Shown here piece by piece: positions 35,245 through 43,902 of a stretch of DNA of 64,000 bases. Source of the stretch: an uncultured Acetatifactor sp. (GTDB taxonomy: Bacteria; Bacillota; Clostridia; Lachnospirales; Lachnospiraceae). Numbering within the stretch: the first letter of the stretch is position 1; each line of letters begins with the position of its first letter. The stretch is from NCBI GenBank assembly GCA_910583845.1, contig CAJUAB010000003.1, positions 1-64,000 of the forward strand, in the 5' to 3' direction. The position numbers and the translations under genes are program-made. The notes below the pieces were generated by a model. The model did no database searches. It had not been told where the DNA came from and saw only the letters and a program-made list of their open reading frames with translations.

Positions 35245-35450
35245 ATGCCTGCCTCCTGTCAATTGTCCCGCCGCTTTCAGTGTAGCATGTTTTAAGAATG
35301 TTGGAAAGAGGGCAATCAGAAAACATCCACTGAGGAAAGCATTTTTCATACACGCTCTGGAAATTATCCGGTGGTTTTTATTATAAAAAGATGATAAAAT
35401 ACAGAATATGCAAATATAAATCATTGTGTCCAAAATGGAGGTAAAAAATC

Positions 35451-35984
35451 ATGAATGCCTTGAGAAGCGAGGAGATTTACACTATAGAAGATATCTATGC
35501 TCTGCCTGACGGGCAAAGGGCTGAACTGATTGATGGCAGAATCTATTATATGGCTCCGCCAAGTAAGACACATCAAAGGATCAGCGGAAAGATTTATCAG
35601 ACAATAGCGAATTATATTGACAGCAACGGGGGAAAATGCGAAGTCTATGCGGCTCCGTTTGCAGTTTTCCTGAATCAGGACGAAATAAACTATGTTGAAC
35701 CGGATATATCGGTAATCTGTGATCTATCCAAATTGGATGAGAAGGGCTGCCACGGTGCGCCTGACTGGATTATAGAAATTGTTTCGCCCGGAAATAAGCC
35801 CATGGATTACTTTACAAAACTTTTCAAGTACCGAAATGCAAATGTCAGGGAATATTGGATCGTTGATCCTGCCCCGCAGCAAATCATGGTATACAGATTT
35901 GAAAAAGAAACCATGGAGCAGTATTCTTTCGGAGAGGATATACCGGTTGGAATCTATGAAGATTTTTCTGTAAAGATACAATAA
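35451..35984 (+). CDS. Uma2/DUF820 PD-(D/E)XK family protein
   Basis: 177 residues. The Uma2 pattern is visible: LPDGQRAELIDGRIYYMAPPS, then VEPDISVICD (catalytic Asp), then APDWIIEIVSPGN (ExV position) and YFTKLFKYRNANVREYWIVDP. These are restriction-endonuclease-like proteins, frequent in mobile or repetitive families and of unclear role. Base composition is clearly A/T-richer than its neighbours, suggesting acquisition. TGGAGG lies 11 bases upstream. Confidence 0.88.
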   Translation: MNALRSEEIYTIEDIYALPDGQRAELIDGRIYYMAPPSKTHQRISGKIYQTIANYIDSNGGKCEVYAAPFAVFLNQDEINYVEPDISVICDLSKLDEKGCHGAPDWIIEIVSPGNKPMDYFTKLFKYRNANVREYWIVDPAPQQIMVYRFEKETMEQYSFGEDIPVGIYEDFSVKIQ

Positions 35985-36037
35985 GGTACAGAAGCAAGGC
36001 AAGATGACCGGTAAAAGCGTTCGGGAATACTCACGGC

Positions 36038-36210
36038 ATGGATAACCGTCCTATCGTCCGGATATGACGGTTATCCATAAAATACGATCAGCTGTTTCAC
36101 TGATCTGCCTGGCAGGGACTGATCGTGGCCGCTGATGTTCCAGACATTTCCCTTCTTCGGCGGTGCCGGTCAGAACCGGTGAGACGTCAGGCTCGCGCAG
36201 GCCTGACGTC
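36038..36210. repeat. Cluster of three intergenic hairpins
   Basis: ATGGATAACCGTC (36038-36050) with GACGGTTATCCAT (36066-36078) is a perfect 13-bp stem. GATCAG...CTGATC lies at about 36087-36104. GACGTCAGGC (36183-36192) with GCCTGACGTC (36201-36210) is a perfect 10-bp stem just after the lipoprotein stop. None has a clear T-run. The first may serve the Uma2 gene, the last the lipoprotein gene. Confidence 0.6.
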
Positions 36211-36219
36211 GGAACAGAT

Positions 36220-36630
36220 TTATTTGCAGATCACCGGCTGGTCCAGGTATTCCGTCTTGATCACAATATAGGGATACGAGGGCGTCCTGTTTCCCTTCTC
36301 GGCCACGTCCGGTCCCAGCAGGGTAGTCTGGACATAGACCGCCTCCTCGGTGAGATAGAGTTCATCCACGGTGATACTGTAGCCTCCGGTTTCCTGCTGT
36401 CCATAACCCACGCATATGTACAGGTTTTCATTGTCGGAGTAGGTCATCTTGAACGCCTCCGCCTTTCGCTCCTCAATCATGGTGGCCAGCTCCCCAGGCA
36501 CCAGCTCTTCCCCCAGTATGGTAAAATCCAGATCCCGGAGTTTCACCTCCTCCGTGCTCATCAGACTGCATCCGCACAGGCCAAGCAGCGTCCCCAGACA
36601 CAACAGCCATACCAAAATTCTCTTTCCCAT
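36220..36630 (-). CDS. Lipoprotein with PrcB C-terminal domain
   Basis: 136 residues. A lipoprotein signal peptide ends LCGC (Cys21). The part from about 55 on (AFKMTYSDNENLYICVGYGQQETGGYSITVDELYL...YPYIVIKTEYLDQPV) matches the PrcB C-terminal domain, known from a protease complex of Treponema but widespread in Firmicutes lipoproteins. A role in protecting or tethering surface proteases is possible but unproven here. Confidence 0.75.
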   Translation of the reverse strand: MGKRILVWLLCLGTLLGLCGCSLMSTEEVKLRDLDFTILGEELVPGELATMIEERKAEAFKMTYSDNENLYICVGYGQQETGGYSITVDELYLTEEAVYVQTTLLGPDVAEKGNRTPSYPYIVIKTEYLDQPVICK

Positions 36631-36663
36631 CTTTTTTCATCCCGGTTGTTTTATTTTAACTTA

Positions 36664-36692
36664 TGTACACATATGCTAAAATATGCTATACT
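36664..36692 (+). promoter_or_regulatory. Probable promoter of plsC
   Basis: TGTACA (36664-36669), 17 bp, TATACT (36687-36692), 48 bp before the ATG at 36740. Confidence 0.5.
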
Positions 36693-36739
36693 GGGATGAA
36701 ATACATGGCATTATACGCTTGCGATTACCGGGAGGACTT

Positions 36740-37498
36740 ATGATTAGACTGATACTTGTGTTACTGTTTGTTCTTTTGTTTCTCATTTTGTCAACGCCCC
36801 TGATGCTGATCGAATGGGGAATCGGCAAATTCAACCGTCCCCTCAAGGACAGAAGCTCCCTCGCCATCGTCAACTGGGCTTTCCGCTGGGTAATCCGTTT
36901 ATCCGGCGTCAAGGTTATCGTCAAGGGCGAGGAAAATGTGCCCCGGGACAAGGCCGTGCTGTATGTGGGCAACCACCGCAGCTATTATGATATCATCCTG
37001 ACCTATGTGAGAGTCCCCCGGCCCACCGGCTATGTGGCCAAAAGAGAAATGCTGCGGTATCCTCTGCTCAACGTGTGGATGCATTTTCTCCACTGCCTGT
37101 TTCTGGACCGCAGCGATTTGAAAAAAGGCCTGAAAACCATACTGGAAGGTGTGGAGAAGGTGAAGTCCGGCATCTCCATCTGCATTTTTCCGGAGGGGAC
37201 CCGCAATGATACGGACCAGGATTTCCTGCCCTTCCACGAGGGGAGTTTCAAAATAGCCGAAAAGGCCAAGGCTCCTGTTCTGCCCATCGCGCTGGCGGGC
37301 ACCAATGCCATATTTGAGGATCATCTGCCCCGGATTCAGAGGCAGACTGTCATCATCGAATATTGCAAGCCCGTGGACATTCAGGCTCTGGACAAGGATA
37401 CCCGCAGGAATTTAAGCGGCTATGTACAGGGCATCATCGCGGAAGCCTATCACCGCAATCTGCGGGAGCTGGAGGAATTGAAAAGGGCGGATGTCTGA
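36740..37498 (+). CDS. plsC: 1-acyl-sn-glycerol-3-phosphate acyltransferase
   Basis: 252 residues from the ATG at 36740, which follows GGGAGGA. An N-terminal membrane helix (about 3-24) precedes the acyltransferase motifs NHRSYYD (HX4D), FLDRSDL, FPEGTRND and the proline motif APVLPIAL. It makes phosphatidic acid at the membrane. The frame also opens at 36683 but that start has no ribosome site. Confidence 0.92.
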   Translation: MIRLILVLLFVLLFLILSTPLMLIEWGIGKFNRPLKDRSSLAIVNWAFRWVIRLSGVKVIVKGEENVPRDKAVLYVGNHRSYYDIILTYVRVPRPTGYVAKREMLRYPLLNVWMHFLHCLFLDRSDLKKGLKTILEGVEKVKSGISICIFPEGTRNDTDQDFLPFHEGSFKIAEKAKAPVLPIALAGTNAIFEDHLPRIQRQTVIIEYCKPVDIQALDKDTRRNLSGYVQGIIAEAYHRNLRELEELKRADV

Positions 37499-37539
37499 AA
37501 CCGAAAACGGTTTGCCCGCGGCCGTTTCAGACATCCGCC
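37486..37539. terminator. Long palindrome over the plsC stop, between convergent genes
   Basis: GGCGGATGTCTGAAAC (37486-37501) and GTTTCAGACATCCGCC (37524-37539) pair perfectly over 16 bp. The arm contains the plsC stop codon and the loop is partly self-complementary. It probably terminates both plsC and rhaD transcripts, although long T-runs are lacking. Confidence 0.55.
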
Positions 37540-37551
37540 GTAGATGACGCG

Positions 37552-38382
37552 TTACTCTTTTTCATACAGGAATTTCTCCGGCAGCGTAACATGAAAATCC
37601 ACTGCCAGATCCCGGAAATTCCGGGCCGTGATGGTCTGAAGTTTCCGGGGACACATGGACAGCTGCTTCACCAGAATCTCAGCCGCTTTCTCCACCGTGT
37701 GCATCAGGCCAAAGGTCAGGTCAAAATCCTCTCCGGAGGCAAACATGCCATGATGCGCCCAGATCGCCACATCATACTGCTTCATCAGTTCACTGGTAGC
37801 CACCGCAATGTCCCTGCCGCCGGGGACCATCCAGCCCACCACGCCTACGCCGTCGGGAAATACCACGGGGCACTCCGTGGCCATCTCCCACAATTCCCTG
37901 GTAAAAATCTCGTCCTTCAGGGGGAGAACAAAGGTCAGGGCGATCACATTGGTGGTGTGAGCGTGGTAGATCACGCGATGCTTTCCCCCGCTGGCCAGCA
38001 TTTTCACCTCATGGTTCATCAGGTGGCTGGGTAATTCGCTGGTGGGCTTCCCACCGTTTACCAGCCCCCAGCAGATCCTGTATCTTTCCCCTTTTTCATC
38101 CAGCTCCACTATGGCGATGGAATCTTCCGGGTCCAGAATTACATTGCGGAAATATTTTCCGCTGCCGGTGACCAGAAAGTACTGCCCCGCCAGATTCGGC
38201 ACACTGGTTCCGATTTCCCGCCACTCTCCGTCCGTCCTCAGTTCCTCTTTTACCGACTCCGTCTCCTCCGGCTTCATGCGGTAAGACAGATTCCCGCCGT
38301 TCCTCTCATGCCAGCCCTGTTCCCAGCCGTCATTACACATTCTGATAAATCCCTGCACAAATTTTGCGTCCAGCACCTTCAT
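37552..38382 (-). CDS. rhaD: L-rhamnulose-1-phosphate aldolase
   Basis: 276 residues of the class II aldolase family. GWHERNGGNLSYR, the phosphate loop TGSGKYFRN, PTSELPSHL with the catalytic Glu, the zinc histidines of YHAHTTN (His141, His143) and AHHGMF (third His) are all present. It cleaves rhamnulose-1-phosphate to dihydroxyacetone phosphate and lactaldehyde. Last of the three rhamnose genes on this strand. Confidence 0.95.
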   Translation of the reverse strand: MKVLDAKFVQGFIRMCNDGWEQGWHERNGGNLSYRMKPEETESVKEELRTDGEWREIGTSVPNLAGQYFLVTGSGKYFRNVILDPEDSIAIVELDEKGERYRICWGLVNGGKPTSELPSHLMNHEVKMLASGGKHRVIYHAHTTNVIALTFVLPLKDEIFTRELWEMATECPVVFPDGVGVVGWMVPGGRDIAVATSELMKQYDVAIWAHHGMFASGEDFDLTFGLMHTVEKAAEILVKQLSMCPRKLQTITARNFRDLAVDFHVTLPEKFLYEKE

Positions 38383-38441
38383 TTTCGTATATTCCCTTTC
38401 TGCTCAACCGCGGTTGCGTTTCAGAACTGTCTCAAGTCCTG

Positions 38442-39698
38442 TCACCTTCTGCGCAATACCTCTTCCTCATACTTTTGCACTTCCCCGAAAAGTTCAAAAT
38501 CCCCTGCCACATGGCTCTGCTCGCAGTAGTGATTCCACACATCTCCGAAGGGCAGCATCTTTATGGCTTCCTGCATGGACATCAGTTCCGTGAAGCGGCA
38601 CTCGTCCTGCAATTCTGCCAGCGCCTTATTGGGCGTACAGAGGGCCGTCATCAGCGCTTTCTGCATGCTTCTCATGCCCACCGCCCACGCGGAGATCCGA
38701 TTGATGCTGGCATCAAAGTAATCCAGGGCAATGTACACCCGCTCCAGGGCGTCACAGCGCACAATCTCTTTGGCAATCTCCCTGGTCTCGTCATCCAGAA
38801 GCAATACATGGTCGGAATCCCATCTCACCCCTCTGGTCACATGGAGGGCGATCTCCGGATAGAAGCAGAGCATGGCCGGAATCTTGTCCGAAACCACCTC
38901 TGTAGGATGGTAGTGTCCGTTGTCCATCAGAGGCAGGCAGCCCTCATGAGTGGCGGCAAAGGACAGTGTGAACTCCGCCGACCCCGCCGTGTAGGACTCC
39001 ACACCGATGCCAAACACCTTGGACTCCACACAGGGCTTTACCTTGTCCCTGTCAAAGGGCTCCGCCAGAATGGCCTCCAGGGATTCCTTATAGCGCATCC
39101 GGGGCCCCATGCGGTCCGCGGGCACATCCTTGAAGCCGTCGCCGGTCCAGATGTTCATGACACAGGGAATGCCTGTCTCCTCCGCGAAATATTGTGAAAT
39201 GCGGATACACGCCTTTCCGTGCTCGATCCAGAACCGGCGCACCTCCTGGTCCGGGCTGGACAGCGTCAGACCGTCCTTCACCATGGGATGGGAAAAAAAG
39301 GTGGGATTGAAGTCCAGTCCCATGCCCCTCTCTCTGGCAAATTCCACCCACCCGGCAAAATGCCTGGGCTCCAGCTTGTCCCGGTCCGCAAACTCTCCGT
39401 CCTGAAAAATCGCGTAACACGCATGTATATTGATTTTCTTTTTGCCCGGAACAAGGGAGATGGCCTTGTCCATATCGGCCATCAATTCCCCGGGCGTCCT
39501 GGCCTTGCCCGGATAGTCCCCCGTGGTCTGGATTCCTCCCGTCAGAGGCCCGTCGTGGTCAAATCCGATCACATCGTCCCCCTGCCAGCAATGCATGGAC
39601 ACCGGAATCCGCCCCAGCGTCTCAAGCGCCGCGTCCGTATCCACCCCCACAGCGGCAAACATTTCCTTTGCGGATGCATATCTCTCTGCTGTTGTCAT
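38442..39698 (-). CDS. rhaA: L-rhamnose isomerase
   Basis: 418 residues from the ATG at 39698 after AGGAGGG; the longer frame to 39827 crosses a palindromic repeat and is not used. Typical segments are SMHCWQGDDVIGFDHDGPLTGGIQTTG, the metal/substrate region FNPTFFSHPMVKDGLTLSSPD, NIWTGDGFKDVPADRMGPR and the C-terminal DALERVYIALDYFDASINRISAW. It converts L-rhamnose to L-rhamnulose. Confidence 0.96.
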   Translation of the reverse strand: MTTAERYASAKEMFAAVGVDTDAALETLGRIPVSMHCWQGDDVIGFDHDGPLTGGIQTTGDYPGKARTPGELMADMDKAISLVPGKKKINIHACYAIFQDGEFADRDKLEPRHFAGWVEFARERGMGLDFNPTFFSHPMVKDGLTLSSPDQEVRRFWIEHGKACIRISQYFAEETGIPCVMNIWTGDGFKDVPADRMGPRMRYKESLEAILAEPFDRDKVKPCVESKVFGIGVESYTAGSAEFTLSFAATHEGCLPLMDNGHYHPTEVVSDKIPAMLCFYPEIALHVTRGVRWDSDHVLLLDDETREIAKEIVRCDALERVYIALDYFDASINRISAWAVGMRSMQKALMTALCTPNKALAELQDECRFTELMSMQEAIKMLPFGDVWNHYCEQSHVAGDFELFGEVQKYEEEVLRRR

Positions 39699-39735
39699 AC
39701 TTTTTCCCTCCTGACTGAACTTCTGTCTCTGCGTC

Positions 39736-39913
39736 CTGGAGCGTGTTTGAAAAATGCTTTCCGTCAGATGTGCGTCACAATTTGTGGGAGATTTGGGCCA
39801 AATGATGCCGCATAGTGGGCTATGCAACCTGAATTTGGCTCAAATATCACGCAAATGTGGGGACGCGGTTTACCGCGACAGATGGCGGGAATGATTTTTC
39901 AAACACGCTCTGG
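39736..39913. repeat. Dispersed palindromic element, copy 2 (about 178 bp)
   Basis: The ends CTGGAGCGTGTTTGAAAAAT (39736-39755) and ATTTTTCAAACACGCTCTGG (39894-39913) are near-perfect inverted repeats, like terminal repeats. Internal segments match copy 1 at about 17.0 kb in opposite orientation. No ORF of note is contained. It separates rhaA from rhaB. Arm-like remnants occur at about 35340-35360 (CATTTTTCATACACGCTCTGG) and 43854-43876. Confidence 0.8.
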
Positions 39914-39950
39914 CCAGAGACGGTTCTGTATTTACCTTTATACCGGACAC

Positions 39951-41357
39951 TTACCGGGGCCTGTACTCCTGTATGGAAAAGGATTCATATACGCACTGCC
40001 TGGCCTGGGCCAGACCGGCAAGTTCCCCTGCGCTGATCATCTGGGACATGATATTTCCGATGGCCGTGGCCTCGGTGGGACCCGCGTACACGGTCTTTCC
40101 CGTGGCATTGGCCGTCAGCTGGTTCAGGTAAGCGGCGCCTGCTCCCCCTCCTATGATGGAGACAGCGCCATACTTTTTCGCCGTGATGGCCTCGATCTCC
40201 CTCACGGTTTCGCCGTAGCAGTCCGCCAGGCTCTGATAGACCACACAGGCCAGCTCCCCGGTGGTCCGCGGAATTTTCTGGCCCGTGCGCCCGCAGTAAT
40301 CCCTGATTTCCTCCGTCATGTTTCCGGGAGCCAGAAAGCAGGCGTCATTGACCTTCACCCGCGAAGGGAAGTCCCCCGCCGCCATGGCCATATCGCAGAG
40401 CTGCGCAAAGGAAACGGAGTCCCCCAGCTCATGCCGTATGGATTGAATCATCCACAGCCCCATGATGTTTTTCAGATAGCGGAAACGGTAATCATATCCT
40501 CCCTCATTGGTAAAATTGGCCTCTCTGCTCCCGGCGCTGCAGTCCGCCGCCGGCAGCTCCACCCCCATCAGGGACCAGGTGCCCGAACTGATATACAGGG
40601 CATCCCCCTGGGCCCTGGGCACAGCCATCACCGCGGAAGCCGTGTCATGACTGCCGCAAAGCGCCACCTTACAGGTAAAGCCCACCTCTTTCGCAATGCG
40701 CTCCGTCAGATTTCCCACTTCTGTACCGGGCGTTTTCAGGGGCAGAAAGATCTCCTCCGGGTACCCCAGCAGACGGATCAGTTCCCGGTCCCACTGTTTC
40801 GTCACCGGGCTCACCAGCTGTGTGGAAGTGGCGTTGGTGTACTCCGAAACTTTGTTTCCCGTCAGCAGAAACTGAAAGTAATCAGGCAGCATCAGAAAAG
40901 TTTTTGCCGCCTCAAGCAGCCCAGGCCGTTTGATCTGATCCGCCATCAGCTGATAAATCGTGTTAAAGCGCTGTTTCTGAATACCCGTTCTGGCATAGAG
41001 TTCCTTCTCGGGAATCCGCTGATATACCCTCTCGTCCATACCCTGGGTTCTGTTGTCACGATATCCGTAAGTGCTGCCCAGCACCCGGTCCTCCTGATCC
41101 AGCAGCACATAGTCCACCGCCCAGGTGTCTATGGACATACTCTCCGGAATTTTATGAATCTGCGCGCATTTTTTCATTCCCTCCCTGATCTGCGAGAACA
41201 GGTACTCCGTATCCCACACCAGACTGCCGCCCTCATCCTTCATTCCGTTCTCAAACCGCCAGACCTCTTCAAGATGCATCTTTCCGTCTTGGAGATATCC
41301 CAGCATATGTCTTCCGCTGGAAGCGCCGATATCCACGGCCAGATAATATCTGTACAT
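39951..41357 (-). CDS. rhaB: L-rhamnulokinase
   Basis: 468 residues from the ATG at 41357 (GAGGAGGA upstream). FGGY-type kinase features: LAVDIGASSGRHMLGYL at the N-terminus, SIDTWAVDYVLLD, YRDNRTQGM, CGSHDTASAVMAVP, YISSGTWSLMGVE, and the C-terminal IIGGGAGAAYLNQLTANATGK. It phosphorylates rhamnulose at O1. First of the rhamnose genes and divergent from the AraC regulator. Confidence 0.96.
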   Translation of the reverse strand: MYRYYLAVDIGASSGRHMLGYLQDGKMHLEEVWRFENGMKDEGGSLVWDTEYLFSQIREGMKKCAQIHKIPESMSIDTWAVDYVLLDQEDRVLGSTYGYRDNRTQGMDERVYQRIPEKELYARTGIQKQRFNTIYQLMADQIKRPGLLEAAKTFLMLPDYFQFLLTGNKVSEYTNATSTQLVSPVTKQWDRELIRLLGYPEEIFLPLKTPGTEVGNLTERIAKEVGFTCKVALCGSHDTASAVMAVPRAQGDALYISSGTWSLMGVELPAADCSAGSREANFTNEGGYDYRFRYLKNIMGLWMIQSIRHELGDSVSFAQLCDMAMAAGDFPSRVKVNDACFLAPGNMTEEIRDYCGRTGQKIPRTTGELACVVYQSLADCYGETVREIEAITAKKYGAVSIIGGGAGAAYLNQLTANATGKTVYAGPTEATAIGNIMSQMISAGELAGLAQARQCVYESFSIQEYRPR

Positions 41358-41491
41358 CTTCTTCCTCCTCTGATGCGTCCCCATGGCTGTGCTCCCCGCC
41401 CACTCCCCCATCACACGTACACAGCCATCCTGCGCAAAAAACAGTGGACTTTTCTTTGTTCTAAGGTTATCATAATGAAAAAAGAGACAAA

Positions 41492-41530
41492 AAATAAGGT
41501 CTCCGCTTTATAAAAACAGGGACCTTATTT
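41492..41530. promoter_or_regulatory. Inverted repeat in the rhaB-araC divergent control region
   Basis: AAATAAGGTC (41492-41501) and GACCTTATTT (41521-41530) are perfect 10-bp arms with a 19-bp A/T-rich centre. The arrangement lies 28 bp before the AraC-family start. It could be an operator for that regulator or a leader hairpin; T-rich flanks do not favour a terminator for either divergent gene. Confidence 0.55.
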
Positions 41531-41558
41531 GCACTTTTACAAAGGAGGCAGGGATACC

Positions 41559-42533
41559 ATGAGGGATGAGCTGTTGCGTCATCTGAGAGAAATAACCCAG
41601 GAAGAGAGAGTACTTTTGCAGGGGCATGGCAGTATCCAGAAAGGAATTTACACCTCCGGCAAGGACTTTGTAGTTGACAACGCAAAGCTGCTGGAACGGG
41701 GACATCTGATAGAGCTGCGCCCCCACACCCGCTTTGCCCATTTTCCAAAACACAGGCACAACTATGTGGAACTGGTGTACATGTGCTGCGGCAGCACCAC
41801 ACATATCATCAATGACACGGAAAAGATCGTTCTGGGCGAAGGAGATCTGCTCTTTCTCAGCCAGTCCGCCTCCCAGGAAATTCTGCCTGCGGGCCGGGAA
41901 GATATCGCCGTCAACTTCATCATTCTGCCGGAATTCTTTGACCGCTCCCTGTCCATGATCGAGCGGGACAATGTGCTGCGCAGCTTCCTGGTCTCCACCC
42001 TGTCCAGTGGAAATCCCCAGATCCCCTATCTGCACTTCCGCACAAAGGACATCCTTCCCATACAGAATCTGATGGAGAACATGCTCTGGACGCTGATCGA
42101 CAAAAAGCCGGGGACCAACACCATCAACCAGATTACCATGGGGCTGATCCTGATGAATCTTTCCCTTTTTGCCGACACCTCCTTAAGAAGCGGCGCAGGC
42201 AACTACGAGCAGGATCTGATCTTCCGCATTCTGAAGTATATTGAGACCCATTACAAGACCGGGACCCTGGCGGACATCTCCGCGCAGCTGCGGCTCCCCA
42301 CCTACTGTGTCAGCCGCCTGCTGAAAAAATATACCAGCCACAATTTCAAGGAATTGCTGCAACAGCAAAAACTCCAGCAGGCCGTATATCTGTTGTCCCA
42401 GACCACGCTCTCCGTTGACGGCATCATAGAGGCCGTCGGCTACAGCAACAGCAGCTTCTTCTACCGGATTTTCCGGGAAAAATACGGATGCTCGCCAAAG
42501 GAGTACCGCGCGGCCCATCCCCTGACCCCCTGA
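41559..42533 (+). CDS. AraC-family regulator, probably of the rhamnose genes
   Basis: 324 residues from the ATG at 41559 (AAGGAGG, 10-base spacing). An N-terminal cupin-like sensing domain (about 35-140, HFPKHRHNYVELVYMCCG) is followed by a double helix-turn-helix (about 225-320) with GTLADISAQLRLPTYCVSRLLKKYTSHNFKELL and VGYSNSSFFYRIFREKYGCSPKEYR. Its position divergent from rhaB suggests a RhaR/RhaS-like role; this is by context. Confidence 0.88.
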   Translation: MRDELLRHLREITQEERVLLQGHGSIQKGIYTSGKDFVVDNAKLLERGHLIELRPHTRFAHFPKHRHNYVELVYMCCGSTTHIINDTEKIVLGEGDLLFLSQSASQEILPAGREDIAVNFIILPEFFDRSLSMIERDNVLRSFLVSTLSSGNPQIPYLHFRTKDILPIQNLMENMLWTLIDKKPGTNTINQITMGLILMNLSLFADTSLRSGAGNYEQDLIFRILKYIETHYKTGTLADISAQLRLPTYCVSRLLKKYTSHNFKELLQQQKLQQAVYLLSQTTLSVDGIIEAVGYSNSSFFYRIFREKYGCSPKEYRAAHPLTP

Positions 42534-42604
42534 GAGGTAGTACTCCAGCCGGACAGAGTAGTCGTTTCGCAGACGCCAGATGTGTTTACGGTCTCTTCCT
42601 TTTC

Positions 42605-43798
42605 TTATAGTTTACTGCCCTTGGTTCCCTTGGCCCCGCCCAGTTTTACCCCGGCCAGCACGTTAGTCTCAAAGGAGAAGGTCAGCTTCCCGTTCTCCCG
42701 GTGGCGCTTTAAGGCCAGCTGGATCATGCGCTCCAGCAGCTCCGTATACGGAAGGCCCACCGGTTCCCAGAGGTAGAAGGATAGAGAACCGGGGATGGTA
42801 TTGATCTCGTTTAAGTACACCTGATCCGTGTCCTGATCTATCATAAAGTCAATGCGGGCCACGCCGCTGCAGCCCAGGCATTGAAAGGCCCTCACTGCCA
42901 TCTGCCGGATTTCCTCCCGGCGCTGGGCGGATATGTTGGCCGGTATGGCGCGGCTTAAGCTGGCCATGCCCTTGGAAGCTCCCTTGCTCTTGCCTCCGCC
43001 GATGTACTTGTCCTCATAGGTCAGAATTTCCTCCGCGTTCAGGGGTTCCTCACACTCGGAGGCCTCCGCCTCCAGTTCATCCCCCAGCACGGCGCAGTTG
43101 ATTTCTTTCAGATGCTGAATGGCAGGCTCCACCAGCACTTTCTGAGAAAAGTTGAATGCCAGGCCCAGCGCTTCCTCCAGGTCTTCTCTGTGATCCGCCT
43201 TACTGATTCCCACGCTGGAGCCCAGATTGATGGGCTTGACAATGACCGGGTAAGGGAATCTGCCCTCTATACGGTCCAGCAGCTTCTCCACATCCTCAAA
43301 ATCCGCCAGATTATAGCAGGCGCAAGGAAGAACCGGGATATCGTTGTCCTTGAACACCGCCTTCATCACATATTTATTCATACCCACCGCAGAGGAAAGC
43401 ACATCACAGCCCACGTAGGGAAGCCCCAGCGTCTGCAGGTATCCCTGTAGGGTGCCGTCCTCCACATTAGTGCCGTGTACAATGGGAAATACCACATCAA
43501 TGCTGCCCAGCACATTGCTGCCCAGCTTCTTCATGGGATAGCGCACCATATTCACCTTGCCCTCCTCCGAAAGCAACAGAACCCGGGTGCTCTCCCGAAG
43601 CAGCAGCGGGATATCCTTATAGCGCTCGATATGGCCGATGTGCTCTCCCGTGTAGAACGCTCCCTCCTTGGTCATATAGAGAGGAATAACCTCGTATTTC
43701 TCTTGATTGATGTACTCGCAGGCCTGCAAAGCGGAGATAATCGAGATCTCATGTTCCACACTTTTTCCGCCAAAAAGTACCGCTAACTTGATTTTCAT
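42605..43798 (-). CDS. ddl: D-alanine--D-alanine ligase (ATP-grasp)
   Basis: 397 residues from the ATG at 43798 (AAGGAGC upstream). N-terminal LFGGKSVEHEISIISA, VFPIVHGTNVEDGTLQGYLQ, the ATP-grasp KPINLGSSVGISK, the catalytic loop EDKYIGGGKSKGAS and metal site VARIDFMID...LNEINTIPGSLSF are all visible. It is longer than most Ddl enzymes because of an acidic insert before the loop (about residues 243-262) and a glycine/lysine-rich tail ending GVKLGGAKGTKGSKL. Last gene of the hydrolase-murF-ddl operon. Confidence 0.93.
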   Translation of the reverse strand: MKIKLAVLFGGKSVEHEISIISALQACEYINQEKYEVIPLYMTKEGAFYTGEHIGHIERYKDIPLLLRESTRVLLLSEEGKVNMVRYPMKKLGSNVLGSIDVVFPIVHGTNVEDGTLQGYLQTLGLPYVGCDVLSSAVGMNKYVMKAVFKDNDIPVLPCACYNLADFEDVEKLLDRIEGRFPYPVIVKPINLGSSVGISKADHREDLEEALGLAFNFSQKVLVEPAIQHLKEINCAVLGDELEAEASECEEPLNAEEILTYEDKYIGGGKSKGASKGMASLSRAIPANISAQRREEIRQMAVRAFQCLGCSGVARIDFMIDQDTDQVYLNEINTIPGSLSFYLWEPVGLPYTELLERMIQLALKRHRENGKLTFSFETNVLAGVKLGGAKGTKGSKL

Positions 43799-43853
43799 AA
43801 TACGCTCCTTATTATAACATTCTGACATTTCCGGCTGATGCTTTCAGGGCCTT

Positions 43854-43876
43854 GGAGCGTGTCTGAAACACGCTCC
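43854..43876. repeat. Small palindrome made of the dispersed-element arm
   Basis: GGAGCGTGT and ACACGCTCC pair perfectly over 9 bp around CTGAA. The sequence equals the outer arm of the 39.7-kb element. It lies between ddl and murF, flanked by an A-run on the + strand. It may be a minimal derivative of that element. Confidence 0.6.
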
Positions 43877-43902
43877 AGAAAAAATGTCTGCCCGTAAAGT
43901 CT

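Noticed and set aside
35245..35450. PyrR attenuator ahead of pyrC
   Set aside because: No PyrR-binding hairpin pattern or terminator/antiterminator pair was visible.
39822..41513. 563-aa plus-strand ORF opposite rhaB
   Set aside because: Shadow frame of rhamnulokinase, reading through the palindromic repeat.
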